Assembly: GCF_030271165.1 (NCBI RefSeq)
Contig: NZ_JASSZH010000001.1
Span: 62,001 to 126,000 of the forward strand
DNA: 64,000 nucleotides
From: Psychromicrobium xiongbiense
GTDB lineage: Bacteria > Actinomycetota > Actinomycetes > Actinomycetales > Micrococcaceae
Reading direction: 5' to 3'
Position numbers and translations under genes: made by a program. Below the pieces are notes generated by a model that was not told the DNA's origin, ran no database searches, and saw only the letters and a program-made list of their open reading frames with translations. Shown here one piece after another: positions 8,197 to 16,641 of this stretch; position 1 is the first letter of the stretch; each line of letters begins with the position of its first letter.

Positions 8197-9563
8197 AGCT
8201 GGCTCCCGGTGAGGTCGACGCCGGCCCGCTTCAGTTTGCCAGGGTTGAGCAGGCCCTGCGGATCGGTCGTCTCGGCCAGCGCCGCCGTACGCTCAGGCTG
8301 GTAGTCCACGAACCACTGGTGGGGATTGTGATAGCCGACGCCCAGGGCGGCGAGTTTTTCGAAGCCCGCATACACCTCCTCCGGGCTCTCATAAACGCCA
8401 GCGATCATGCCGATCGGGCGATCACGCTGAGCCTCGATATGCAGCATTCCGCCCGGATACACGGCGTGAACCTCATCGATCCGGTCGACCAGCGCATCAC
8501 CGGACACCTCGACGTGGAAGTAGGTGTTCGGATACGACTTCTGCAACCATTCGATGGGGTGGTTGTAGGACATCATAGAGATCTTCATCGAGGTCTGAGG
8601 GCCTTCACGTACATCGTCCACCCGGCCACCTGCAGCCTCCACGAGCGCCGTCGCCTCGGCCACCGTGGCCGCATCGAGGATCGCCCGCAGGCTGGCGCGG
8701 TCCGCCGGGATGCCCGGATCGTCCGGCAGCGCGTTGGCCAGGGTCGGCAGGTCCGCTGAGACCAGGCGCGGCGTCGGTTCCAGCTTCGCGAACTCACGGA
8801 TCACCGACAGCGCCCCACCGAAATCGTCGAAGCTGGCAAAGAAGCCGCGCCAGTCCTGCAGCGGCTCCAGGGCGACCGTGGCCCGGGCGATGATGCCCGC
8901 CGTACCGTAGTTGTGGATATAGGGCTCGGCTGCCTCGCCTTCGACGTGCACCAGCGTGGCATCCGGAAGGGCATGGACCACGTCCAGGGCCAGGGCGAAG
9001 CCGGTGTGCAGCATGCCGTGCTTGATCGAGCCGGTGCCGCCGGAGCCGCCGGAAAGGAAGCCGCCGATCGAGGACTGTGCCGTCGAGGGGTACATCAGAA
9101 TCTGCTGGCCAGCCTTGTTCGCGGCCTGTTCGAGCGCCACCATGGTGGCGCCGGCATCGGCCGTGATGAAGCCGTCACCGACCTCGACGATGGTGCGCGC
9201 CTTCGACATATCGAGGACCAGTCCGCCGCTCATAGGGATCGCCTGGCCGTAGTTTCCGGTGCCTTTGCCGCGCGGGGTGATCGGAACACCGTGCCGGACG
9301 GCGGCCGCAACCGTCTGTGCGATCTGCTCGGCCGTGGTGGGGTAGGCCACCAGATCGGCCAGGCCCAGCGGCAGCTGCTCACTGATCACCGGCGAAAGGT
9401 GCGATCCGTCGACCGAGGCCTTCTCACGGGCGGCGAGTTCGGTGCTGACCCCCCGATCACCGAGGAGGTCGCGGAGTTCAGCCTCCAGCGCTGCCACAGC
9501 AGAAGATGTCACAGCAGATGCCGATGTGGGGGAGCCGGCCAGGGCCGTGGTGGTGTCATTCAT
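8193..9563 (-). CDS. FAD-dependent oxidase/dehydrogenase (PCMH type, GlcD-like)
   Basis: Protein of 456 residues of the PCMH flavoenzyme group. The FAD-binding domain runs from about residue 75 with PITPRGKGTGNYGQAI, followed by AGATMVALEQAANKAG and SIGGFLSGGSGGTGS, the usual PP-loop region. The C-terminal part ends NPHQWFVDYQ and GLLNPGKLKR, the second a common ending in this family. Such enzymes oxidise alpha-hydroxy acids, lactones or sugar alcohols. CAGGAACTCTC precedes the ATG. It follows the SDR by 57 bases and is coupled to the creatininase, so it belongs to the eight-gene operon. Confidence 0.8.
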   Translation of the reverse strand: MNDTTTALAGSPTSASAVTSSAVAALEAELRDLLGDRGVSTELAAREKASVDGSHLSPVISEQLPLGLADLVAYPTTAEQIAQTVAAAVRHGVPITPRGKGTGNYGQAIPMSGGLVLDMSKARTIVEVGDGFITADAGATMVALEQAANKAGQQILMYPSTAQSSIGGFLSGGSGGTGSIKHGMLHTGFALALDVVHALPDATLVHVEGEAAEPYIHNYGTAGIIARATVALEPLQDWRGFFASFDDFGGALSVIREFAKLEPTPRLVSADLPTLANALPDDPGIPADRASLRAILDAATVAEATALVEAAGGRVDDVREGPQTSMKISMMSYNHPIEWLQKSYPNTYFHVEVSGDALVDRIDEVHAVYPGGMLHIEAQRDRPIGMIAGVYESPEEVYAGFEKLAALGVGYHNPHQWFVDYQPERTAALAETTDPQGLLNPGKLKRAGVDLTGSQL

Positions 9564-9620
9564 GAGAGTTCCTGTCGTTCCATAGCGCAGTGTTGTTCAG
9601 GGCGGTGCTGTCCGGCGCGG

Positions 9621-10397
9621 TCAGTGCATGACCATGCCGCCGGTGACGTTGACGGCCTGCCCGGTGAGGTACGCGGCATCGGGGGAGGCGAGGAAGGCGA
9701 CCACGGAGGAGACGTCCTCCGGTTCCGCCAGCCGGCCCAGCGGCGAGTAGCTGGACCAGAGGGCTACATCCTCCGGGGTGCGGGTGTCCGCGCCCATCTC
9801 GGTGAGCACATAACCGGGGCAGAGGCAGTTGGCGGTGATACCGTGTGCGCCCAGTTCGAGCGCGGTGACGCGGGTCAGGGCGATCACCGCGGCCTTCGAT
9901 GCCGCATAGTGGGCCTGGCCGGCACCGCCGGTCTTGCCTGCCATGCTGGCCAGGTTGATGATGGTGCCCCGGGTGCCGGACTCGATCATGGCCCTCGCGG
10001 CCACCTGGGTGGTCAGCAGCATCGGCCGGGTGTTGATCATGAACATGAGGTCCCAGTCCTCCGCAGAGATCTCCAGCAGCGGGGCGAAGCGCAGGATTCC
10101 CGCGTTGTTCACCAGGACGTCGATCCCACCGAGGGCGTCGATGGCGCCCGCCACGGCGCCCCGGGTCTGCTCCACATCGCTGAGATCCGCCCGGTGAAAG
10201 GTGCCACCGATCTCGGCGGCGAGTACGCCGCCGAGATCGGTCAGCCGGTCGATGACAGCGACCTGGGCGCCCTCGTGGCTGAGCCGGCGGCAGATGGCTG
10301 CGCCGATCCCGCGCGCCCCGCCGGTGACGACGACCCGCTTGCCCGTGAGCCGCTGATCTGTGAGCCGCGCAGCCGCCGTCATCGGTGAGTGATCCAT
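9621..10397 (-). CDS. Short-chain dehydrogenase/reductase
   Basis: Classical SDR of 258 residues. TGGARGIG at 25-32 binds NAD(P), NNAG is present at about 112, Ser lies in NLASMAGK, and the catalytic Tyr and Lys are in AHYAASKAA. The C-terminal end AAYLTGQAVNVTGGMVMH is typical. The frame stays open upstream to 10745 but would then run through the transporter lipoprotein gene. ATG 10397 lies five bases after that gene's stop and is the sensible start, although the ribosome site (AGAG) is weak. It probably oxidises a hydroxyl on the imported substrate or an intermediate. Confidence 0.85.
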   Translation of the reverse strand: MDHSPMTAAARLTDQRLTGKRVVVTGGARGIGAAICRRLSHEGAQVAVIDRLTDLGGVLAAEIGGTFHRADLSDVEQTRGAVAGAIDALGGIDVLVNNAGILRFAPLLEISAEDWDLMFMINTRPMLLTTQVAARAMIESGTRGTIINLASMAGKTGGAGQAHYAASKAAVIALTRVTALELGAHGITANCLCPGYVLTEMGADTRTPEDVALWSSYSPLGRLAEPEDVSSVVAFLASPDAAYLTGQAVNVTGGMVMH

Positions 10398-10402
10398 CGT
10401 CT

Positions 10403-11578
10403 CTAGAAGCCGATCGTCTTGTCGATGAAATCGTTGGTGAAGATGTCCGCTGGCTTCAGGCCTGGCTTGGGAGCCGAGCCGGTCTTGGTGAAGAGCGGGG
10501 TGTCGATGTCGATGATCTTCTGAATGCGGGCCGCATCCATGGCTCCCATGTAGCTGTTGCCGCCGTTGGAGGCGATCTTGAGCTTCTTCATCTGCTCCAC
10601 CGCGAACTCTGCGACCTTGTCGTCGTACACCCAGCCATTGTTGTAGGCGGTGACCAGCTGGGTGATCAGCGCGTTCGTGGCCGCAGGATTCTTGATGAAG
10701 TCGACGTCGGCCTGCTGCAGCACCGGCACCAGCTTCTTCAGGCACGGGGTCAGTTTCTGCAGATCCCCGGTGCGCACGGACATGGCTTCGGGGTAGATCG
10801 GGTAACCCGTGTCATTGATCAGCTGGAAAGCCACCGGCTTGCCCCAGGCCGGGACCTCATTCTGGTAGATGAACGGCTCGGCGGTGGCAAAGCCCTGCTG
10901 GCCGTCAGCGCCCTTGGCCGTCACGAATTTCGCCGGAGTGCCGTCGTAGCTGCCGTCGGTCTGTGCAGCCGGCAGGATGCCGGATCCCTGAAGGTAGCCC
11001 ATGTACGCTGCGCCGTTGAAGTAGCGCACCACGCCGCCGTTGCCCTTGAGCTCCTTGGCCAGATCGGCGATCGTCTTGACGTTCGGGTACTTCGCCGGAT
11101 CCCACATGATCATCTGCGGGGAGATGTCATTTTCGGCGAAAACTGCCGTGGTGGGCAGCGTGTTGGAGAGCTGGACGGCCTCATCGGTCGAGACATACGC
11201 CAGGGTGATCGACGTGTCCTTGTACAGTTCCGAGCTGACCGTCTGGTAGCCGATCGCCGGACCGCCGGACCGGATCTGAACCTTGACGCCGGTCGGCTTG
11301 CCCCCGGCGTAGAGATCACCGGTCACGGATTTCTGGTTGGCATCGATGGCGGGGTGCGGCCCCAGGAGCTGGTAGAGGTGGCCGTGATCGGCCTCAGGGT
11401 TCCAGTCGGTCTGAATGGTGACCGTCGCGGGGCAGACGCCGGAGAGGTCGACGCTGGCGCCGGTCGCGGCGGCGGCCGTGGGAGCAGCTGATCCGCCGGC
11501 AGAACAGGCGCTGAGGGCGAGGGCTGCAACGACGAGAAGACTGCCAATGGCAGTGGAACGTGCGGTGGTTCTGTGCAT
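10403..11578 (-). CDS. ABC transporter substrate-binding lipoprotein (NMT1/SsuA-like)
   Basis: Secreted lipoprotein of 391 residues. A hydrophobic signal stretch ends in the lipobox LSAC with Cys25, followed by a Ser/Ala/Gly-rich linker. The body resembles periplasmic binding proteins of the NMT1/SsuA/TauA group, which deliver pyrimidine precursors, sulfonates or nitrogen heterocycles: TIQTDWNPEADH near the start and FATAEPFIYQNEVPAW in the middle. It is encoded with a matching permease and ATPase. The ligand is unknown, but the NMT1 fold and the catabolic neighbours fit a heterocyclic or amide compound. Confidence 0.87.
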   Translation of the reverse strand: MHRTTARSTAIGSLLVVAALALSACSAGGSAAPTAAAATGASVDLSGVCPATVTIQTDWNPEADHGHLYQLLGPHPAIDANQKSVTGDLYAGGKPTGVKVQIRSGGPAIGYQTVSSELYKDTSITLAYVSTDEAVQLSNTLPTTAVFAENDISPQMIMWDPAKYPNVKTIADLAKELKGNGGVVRYFNGAAYMGYLQGSGILPAAQTDGSYDGTPAKFVTAKGADGQQGFATAEPFIYQNEVPAWGKPVAFQLINDTGYPIYPEAMSVRTGDLQKLTPCLKKLVPVLQQADVDFIKNPAATNALITQLVTAYNNGWVYDDKVAEFAVEQMKKLKIASNGGNSYMGAMDAARIQKIIDIDTPLFTKTGSAPKPGLKPADIFTNDFIDKTIGF

Positions 11579-11635
11579 CGGTACTCCGTTTCGGGTGGGG
11601 GTGATGTGCGGGGGGACTGTGGGGGTGGCGCCGGA

Positions 11636-12523
11636 TCAGCCGAAGTCGTACCACTTGCCGACGGCGAGTTTGCCGAGCAATCCGAAGAGGATGAACACGG
11701 CAACGCCGAGCAGGGAAGCCGTGATGATGGCGGCGAAGGTGCCCGGGCCGTTGAGGCGTGAGGTCGAGACCTGGATGAGCACGCCGAGGCCCGGTGTGCC
11801 ACGCTGGAAGAACTGATCACCGACGATGGCGCCGATCACCGACAGGCCCGCGGCCGTGCGCAGGCCGACGAAGATCGAGGGCAGCGCGGCCGGGAACTGC
11901 AGCTTGCTCAGGGTGGTCCAGCGGCTGGCACCTTGGAGGATGAAGAGTTCCCGTTGCGAGCGGTCCACCGACTGCAGGCCGAACAGGGTGTTTGAGACCA
12001 TCGGGAAGATCGCGATCATCACTGTCACGATCACACGGGAGAGGAATTCGTAGCCGAAGAGCGCACCGATCAGGGGTACGAGCGCCAGGATCGGGATGCA
12101 CTGCAGGATGACGGCGTAGGGGTACAGCGAGCGTTCCGCCCATTTGGCTTGCGACATGACGATGGCCCAGAGGACGCCGATGATGATCGCCACCACGAGG
12201 CCGGTCAGCGCCACCATGGTGGAGTTCCCCAGATCCGCGACCAGCAGTGGGGTGAACAGCGGATCGGCGAACATCGCCTTCAGCACGAGGTGCGGATAGG
12301 GGACGAGGAAGGCCAGCTGTTGCGAGTCGTAGTAAGAGGCAACCCAGTACCACAGCGCCACGAGGACGGCGAAGACCGCGATCGGCTGCCACCAGCCGGC
12401 CTTGCGGAGGGCTCGTCCCAGGCCGGATCCCTTCAGCGGACGGGCAGCCGCTGCGGTCACAGCACTGACTGTTGCTGCGTCATCGGGCGCGGAGACTCTG
12501 CGGGGAGTCGCGATATCGGCCAT
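11636..12523 (-). CDS. ABC transporter permease (SsuC/TauC type)
   Basis: Membrane protein of 295 residues with about six hydrophobic segments, starting near residue 48 (PIAVFAVLVALWYWVA). The EAA-loop region is visible as LQGASRWTTLSKLQFPAALPSIFVGLR, which contacts the ATPase. The first base of its start codon is the last base of the ATPase stop (TGATG), so translation is coupled. It forms the channel of the importer with the lipoprotein downstream. Confidence 0.9.
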   Translation of the reverse strand: MADIATPRRVSAPDDAATVSAVTAAAARPLKGSGLGRALRKAGWWQPIAVFAVLVALWYWVASYYDSQQLAFLVPYPHLVLKAMFADPLFTPLLVADLGNSTMVALTGLVVAIIIGVLWAIVMSQAKWAERSLYPYAVILQCIPILALVPLIGALFGYEFLSRVIVTVMIAIFPMVSNTLFGLQSVDRSQRELFILQGASRWTTLSKLQFPAALPSIFVGLRTAAGLSVIGAIVGDQFFQRGTPGLGVLIQVSTSRLNGPGTFAAIITASLLGVAVFILFGLLGKLAVGKWYDFG

Positions 12524-13296
12524 CAGTGGTGCCCTTCTCTCAGTGCATGCGAGACCTGGCCCACCAGATCGCCGAACTCGGGGGTGAAACGGATATCCGG
12601 GTCCCGCGGCATGGGGAACGGAACGTCGAAGGTCGCGACGATCTCGCCGGGACGGCCCGACATGACGACCACTTTGGTGGAGAGATAGACCGCTTCGGAG
12701 ACCGAATGGGTGATGAACAGCCCGGCGAACTGCCGCTCGACAAACAGCCGGAGCAGCTCATCGTTCAGCCGTTCCCGGGTGATCTCATCCAGCGCCCCGA
12801 ACGGTTCATCGAAAAGGAACAGCTCCGGCCCCAGGGTCAGCGAGCGTGCCAGGGAGGCGCGCATCCGCATGCCACCGGAGAGTTGCTTGGGCAGATGCTT
12901 CTCGAAGCCATTCAGGCCCACCAGCTCGATGGCGTCCTTCGCGGCCGCGGCTCGCTCCTTCCGCGGGATGCCGTGGAGCTCGGCGAGCAACTGGACGTTG
13001 TCGGTGACCGAGCGCCAGGGCAACAACGTCGCATCCTGGAAGACGTAGCCGATCTTGTCCGTGCCCAGCGTCGCGGTTCCCTCCGAGGCGCTTTCCAGCC
13101 CCGAAGCGATGCGCAGCAGCGTGCTTTTGCCGCAACCGGAGGGGCCGACCACGGTGACGAACTCACCTCGGTTCACCGTGAGGTCGATGCCGTGCAGGGC
13201 GACGGTCCCGTTGGGGAAGGTCATGGCGACATGATGGAAGTCGAGCAGCGTCGAGGTCGTGGGGCTGGCGGCTGGGCGGGCATCTGTGACGGTCAT
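12523..13296 (-). CDS. ABC transporter ATP-binding protein (SsuB/TauB type)
   Basis: ATPase subunit of 257 residues. Walker A is GPSGCGKST at about 51-59, the Q-loop sits in VFQDATLLPW, the signature is LSGGM near 141, and Walker B with the D-loop is LFLFDEPFGALDE. All catalytic elements are present. It powers the NMT1-type importer encoded just downstream and follows the amidohydrolase by seven bases, so the hydrolase and importer are expressed together. Confidence 0.93.
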   Translation of the reverse strand: MTVTDARPAASPTTSTLLDFHHVAMTFPNGTVALHGIDLTVNRGEFVTVVGPSGCGKSTLLRIASGLESASEGTATLGTDKIGYVFQDATLLPWRSVTDNVQLLAELHGIPRKERAAAAKDAIELVGLNGFEKHLPKQLSGGMRMRASLARSLTLGPELFLFDEPFGALDEITRERLNDELLRLFVERQFAGLFITHSVSEAVYLSTKVVVMSGRPGEIVATFDVPFPMPRDPDIRFTPEFGDLVGQVSHALREGHH

Positions 13297-13303
13297 GGAC
13301 GGG

Positions 13304-14635
13304 TCACCTCGTTTCGAGTGCGGTGTCGAGTGGGGCGGTGCTGGAAAGGGCTCCGATGTTCGTCAGGGTGGCTGAGGCGACGCTCTGCCGCAGCTCGCTG
13401 CGGGCGACGAGCCGCCCGGCGTGGATCACATAGCGGTCGGGGGAGGCCGTCGCGATGACCTCGCCCAGCGTCGCGCCGCGGACCGCCAGAAAATCCGCCT
13501 GGGCTCCAGGAATTGCACCAGCCACAGGAAGGTGCATCACCGAGCGAGCGCCGGAGCTGACGGCATCGTAGGCCTCGTGGAGGGTGAGGTGACCGGCGGT
13601 CACCAGCAGGGAGGCGGTCTCCAGTGCATCGCTGCGACCCACCGGGTTGAAGGGATCGCGCACATTGTCCGCCCCGGCACCGAGGCGCACTCCGGCATCG
13701 AGCAGCGCTCGCAGTGCGGTCAGCCCGCGCGGGGTCGAGACCGGGTGCTCCCAGCCCTGCAGATAGAGGTTGGTGATCGGCAGGCTGATGATGCCGATAT
13801 CGCTGGCCAGCACCTCCTCGATCACCTCGGCCAGATCGGCGGCCTCGAGGGTGCCGAGTCGGACGCAATGACCGGCGGAGAGCGAGGTTCCCTCCGGCCA
13901 GTCCCGGACGGTCCGGGCATAGTCGGCCAGTGTCAGGGCGCCCCCGAGCCCTTCATCGGTATGCAGATCCACGCCGATGCCGCGGCGCCGGGCGATGGCG
14001 AGCAGCCGGGTGAGATCGGCGGCAGGGTCCGGGGCCAGATGGGGTGCGCCGCCGAGGAGGTCGATGCCGAGATCCAGGACCGCCTCCACCGATTCGTTGG
14101 GCGTGTACGGCCCGGCGAGCGCGACGAGTTCCAGATCGATGAGCCCGGCCAGTTCCTCGCGGACCTGCACGAGGGCCTGCGCCCCGCGGAGCGGTTCCGG
14201 CCCGAGCAGTACGTCGATGTGGGAGCGAATGGCGGTGGTGCCGTTGGCCAGCATCGCCAGGGCCTGGCTGCGGGCCCGGTCCGCGATGGACTCCACGGTC
14301 ATGGTGGCCGCGTAGAGCTGCCAGGCGTCGATGGCGGAGCGCAGATCGCCCATCGGTGGGTTGATCAGATCCCAGGAGAGCGCCTTGTCCAGATGCGCGT
14401 GCGGCTCGGCGGGCGCGATGAGCAGTACGAAGCCGTTGAGGTCCAGGGTGTCCTGGGCGTTCTCATCCGCCGTGGCAGCAGCCAAGGCGGAACCAGCGCT
14501 GGCAGAACCGGTGCTGGCAGTACCGGCGGGCTGGACGGTGACGACCCGATGCCCATCGATGCGCACATCACATACCCGTCCATCCGGAAGGGTTGCGTTC
14601 CGGAGCAGCCTGAGCTGTCGGGGGAGCAGATCCAC
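13304..14635 (-). CDS. Amidohydrolase, cytosine deaminase-like
   Basis: Metal-dependent hydrolase of 443 residues, first gene of the eight-gene operon. The ligand set looks complete: the N-terminal HxH in EPHAHLDKAL, a His in TTAIRSHID, then VDLHTDEG, SAGHCVRL and the late Asp in GAGADNVRDPFNP. This order matches cytosine deaminase and related deaminases. The frame extends upstream to 14788, but AAGGAGG lies seven bases before GTG 14635 and settles the start. The substrate is unknown. Deamination or ring hydrolysis of the imported compound is the natural guess. Its upstream region holds the inverted repeat at 14723-14745. Confidence 0.85.
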   Translation of the reverse strand: MDLLPRQLRLLRNATLPDGRVCDVRIDGHRVVTVQPAGTASTGSASAGSALAAATADENAQDTLDLNGFVLLIAPAEPHAHLDKALSWDLINPPMGDLRSAIDAWQLYAATMTVESIADRARSQALAMLANGTTAIRSHIDVLLGPEPLRGAQALVQVREELAGLIDLELVALAGPYTPNESVEAVLDLGIDLLGGAPHLAPDPAADLTRLLAIARRRGIGVDLHTDEGLGGALTLADYARTVRDWPEGTSLSAGHCVRLGTLEAADLAEVIEEVLASDIGIISLPITNLYLQGWEHPVSTPRGLTALRALLDAGVRLGAGADNVRDPFNPVGRSDALETASLLVTAGHLTLHEAYDAVSSGARSVMHLPVAGAIPGAQADFLAVRGATLGEVIATASPDRYVIHAGRLVARSELRQSVASATLTNIGALSSTAPLDTALETR

Positions 14636-14722
14636 CGATGCACCTCCTTCGCGTCGTGGGGTCAACGGAACCCGAAGAGTTCCGTGGCATCCGATCGTCG
14701 CGACGGCGAAACGATCATGGCA

Positions 14723-14745
14723 GAATGTTGATGCTCTCAACATTC
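14723..14745. promoter_or_regulatory. Inverted repeat operator shared with the xanthine dehydrogenase operon
   Basis: GAATGTTGA (14723-14731), a five-base spacer, then TCAACATTC (14737-14745): a perfect 9-bp inverted repeat. It lies between the divergent amidohydrolase operon and the XRE-cupin regulator gene. The inner 7-bp arms with the same five-base spacing recur at 22854-22872 in front of the molybdenum hydroxylase operon. This fits a site for the adjacent regulator, though binding is not shown. Confidence 0.7.
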
Positions 14746-14855
14746 TTGAATCTACGCAGGCCGCGTTTCCCGCAGGTAACACGACCATTACTGATTGTTA
14801 ATTGCTCGTCTCGACGCTGGTCGCGGGCGGCATCCGAAGGGAAGAATCACATGTC

Positions 14856-15659
14856 ATGCCGAGTCAGACAGTGACATCACAGCGAGCCCAGCCGCGGCAT
14901 CAGGCGTCACCGTCCTCGGACCAGGAGGCTCCAGAACAGGAGGCTCCAGAGCATGGACGCGTTCTGGACGCCCAGCTTGAGCGCGTCGGCGCGCGGATCC
15001 GGGCACTCCGGCATCGGCTGGATATGACGCTGGTCCAGCTGGCCGCGCTGACCGGGCTGTCACATTCCTTCCTCAGTCAGCTCGAACGCGGGCACGCCCG
15101 GCCGAGCATGATCTCGCTGGAACGCATCGCCAAGGCGCTGGGCAGCAGCCAGGTGGAACTGCTCGCCGCAGGGGATAGTGGCAGCCGGGAGCCCGGACAT
15201 ACCGGGCCCGGCCTGCTGCGCGCCACCGAGGGTCTGCGCGGCTCCTTCGGGGACGGTCAGGCCCGGCTCCTCGCCCCGCACAGCCGGGCCTTCGAGCCGA
15301 TGGAGTACACCGGCCGCAACACCGATCCCGGTGACTACTACCAGCACGAGGAGGACGAGTTCATCTACGTGATGTCCGGCAGCGTGCTGGCTGACTTTGG
15401 CGAGAAGGGCCGCTTTGTGCTCGACGCCGGGGACTCGGTGTACTACTACGGTGGCACGCCGCACCGCTGGAGCACGCTCACTCCGGAGGGCTATCACCTG
15501 TTCCTGGTCAAGCAGAAGTTCACCCCCGAGGAGGTTCCGCCGCGCGCTGAGCCGCTGAGGGCACGGCGCGCCAACCAGCCCCGCACCGACGGCACCGCCC
15601 CTCTCCCTCTCACCTCGGGGATTTCCGGGGCAGCCGACCTGAACGGAGCAGCCGAATGA
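14856..15659 (+). CDS. XRE-cupin transcriptional regulator
   Basis: Regulator of 267 residues. After a Gln/Pro-rich N-terminus, residues about 37-90 form an XRE HTH (LVQLAALTGLSHSFLSQLERGHARPSM read in two parts). Residues about 165-230 form a cupin (YYQHEEDEFIYVMSG, then FVLDAGDSVYYYGGTPHRW), a likely ligand sensor. ATG 14856 is chosen over TTG 14802. GAAGGGA lies 13 bases upstream, a loose spacing. It is divergent from the eight-gene operon, with the inverted repeat at 14723-14745 between them, so it probably controls that operon. The stop overlaps the reductase start (ATGA). Confidence 0.85.
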   Translation: MPSQTVTSQRAQPRHQASPSSDQEAPEQEAPEHGRVLDAQLERVGARIRALRHRLDMTLVQLAALTGLSHSFLSQLERGHARPSMISLERIAKALGSSQVELLAAGDSGSREPGHTGPGLLRATEGLRGSFGDGQARLLAPHSRAFEPMEYTGRNTDPGDYYQHEEDEFIYVMSGSVLADFGEKGRFVLDAGDSVYYYGGTPHRWSTLTPEGYHLFLVKQKFTPEEVPPRAEPLRARRANQPRTDGTAPLPLTSGISGAADLNGAAE

Positions 15660-16624
15660 GCGCTGACCTGGAGTTCGACCTGATCGTTACTGCCAAGTCC
15701 CTGGCCGCGGACGGCATCGTGCTACTGCGCCTGGAGCCTGCGGAGGGTGAGCCTCTGCCGGCCTGGCGGCCCGGCGCACACATCGATCTGATCCTGCAGC
15801 CGGAGAAGGATGGCCACCTCGAGCGGCAGTACTCGCTCTGTGGCGACCCCGACGACGCCGCCTGGCAGATCGGGGTGCTCCGGGAACCGGAGGGCCGCGG
15901 CGGTTCGCTCCTCGTGCACGATGAGCTGGCCGTAGGCACCCGGCTGCGGGCCCGCGGTCCTCGCAACCACTTTGCCTTCGACCCGGAGGCATCCGAGCGC
16001 TCGGTCTTCATTGCCGGCGGCATCGGCATCACTCCCATCCTGTCGATGATCTCGGAGGCGGAGCGCGTCGGCCATGACTGGCAGTTGATCTACGCCGGCC
16101 GGTCGCGGCGCACCATGGCGTTCGTGGACCAACTGGTGGAGACCCACCCCGAACGGGTGAGGGTCTTTGCTGCAGACGAGGGCAATCGGCTCGATCTGAC
16201 AGCGACTCTGGCTGAACCAGCCCCGGGCACGGCGGTCTACTGCTGCGGCCCGGCACGGCTCATGGAGGCGGTGGAGGAGCTCAGCCGCCATTGGCCGCAC
16301 GGCACGCTCCATCTGGAACGATTTGTGCCCAGGCACTTTGACGAACCTGCCGTCCAGGAGTCCTTTGAGGTGGAGCTTGAGCTCTCCGGGATGACGCTCA
16401 CCGTTCCACCCGATCGGTCCATTCTCGACGTGGTCGACGAGGCTGGCGTTCTGGTGCTCTCCTCCTGCCGGGAGGGAACCTGCGGGACGTGCGAAACCCC
16501 AGTGATCTCCGGCGCGGTCGACCACCGGGACTCGGTGCTCACCCCCGATGAGCAGGCCGACAACTCCGTGATGATGATCTGCGTCTCCCGGGCGGCGTGC
16601 CCGCGACTGGTCCTGGAGCTCTGA
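15656..16624 (+). CDS. PDR/VanB-type oxidoreductase with C-terminal 2Fe-2S ferredoxin domain
   Basis: Electron-transfer protein of 322 residues. The flavin-binding front half carries RQYSLCGDP, the NAD-binding part has IAGGIGITPILSM and YCCGPARLMEAV, and the C-terminal plant-type ferredoxin has CREGTCGTC followed by a later Cys near VSRAACPRLVLEL. This is the architecture of phthalate dioxygenase reductase and VanB, which feed a Rieske oxygenase. No oxygenase component is found in the window. It is translationally coupled to the XRE-cupin regulator, so it may serve a partner elsewhere or supply one of the local flavoenzymes. Confidence 0.85.
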   Translation: MSADLEFDLIVTAKSLAADGIVLLRLEPAEGEPLPAWRPGAHIDLILQPEKDGHLERQYSLCGDPDDAAWQIGVLREPEGRGGSLLVHDELAVGTRLRARGPRNHFAFDPEASERSVFIAGGIGITPILSMISEAERVGHDWQLIYAGRSRRTMAFVDQLVETHPERVRVFAADEGNRLDLTATLAEPAPGTAVYCCGPARLMEAVEELSRHWPHGTLHLERFVPRHFDEPAVQESFEVELELSGMTLTVPPDRSILDVVDEAGVLVLSSCREGTCGTCETPVISGAVDHRDSVLTPDEQADNSVMMICVSRAACPRLVLEL

Positions 16625-16641
16625 AGCTCAGGCGCGGGGCA

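Noticed and set aside
8913-10388. A 491-codon plus-strand frame across the FAD oxidase and SDR genes
   Set aside because: Spans two clear minus-strand genes and their gap; composition is that of a shadow frame.
10398-10745. N-terminal extension of the SDR frame upstream of 10397
   Set aside because: It would be read inside the substrate-binding protein gene and has no SDR-like sequence.
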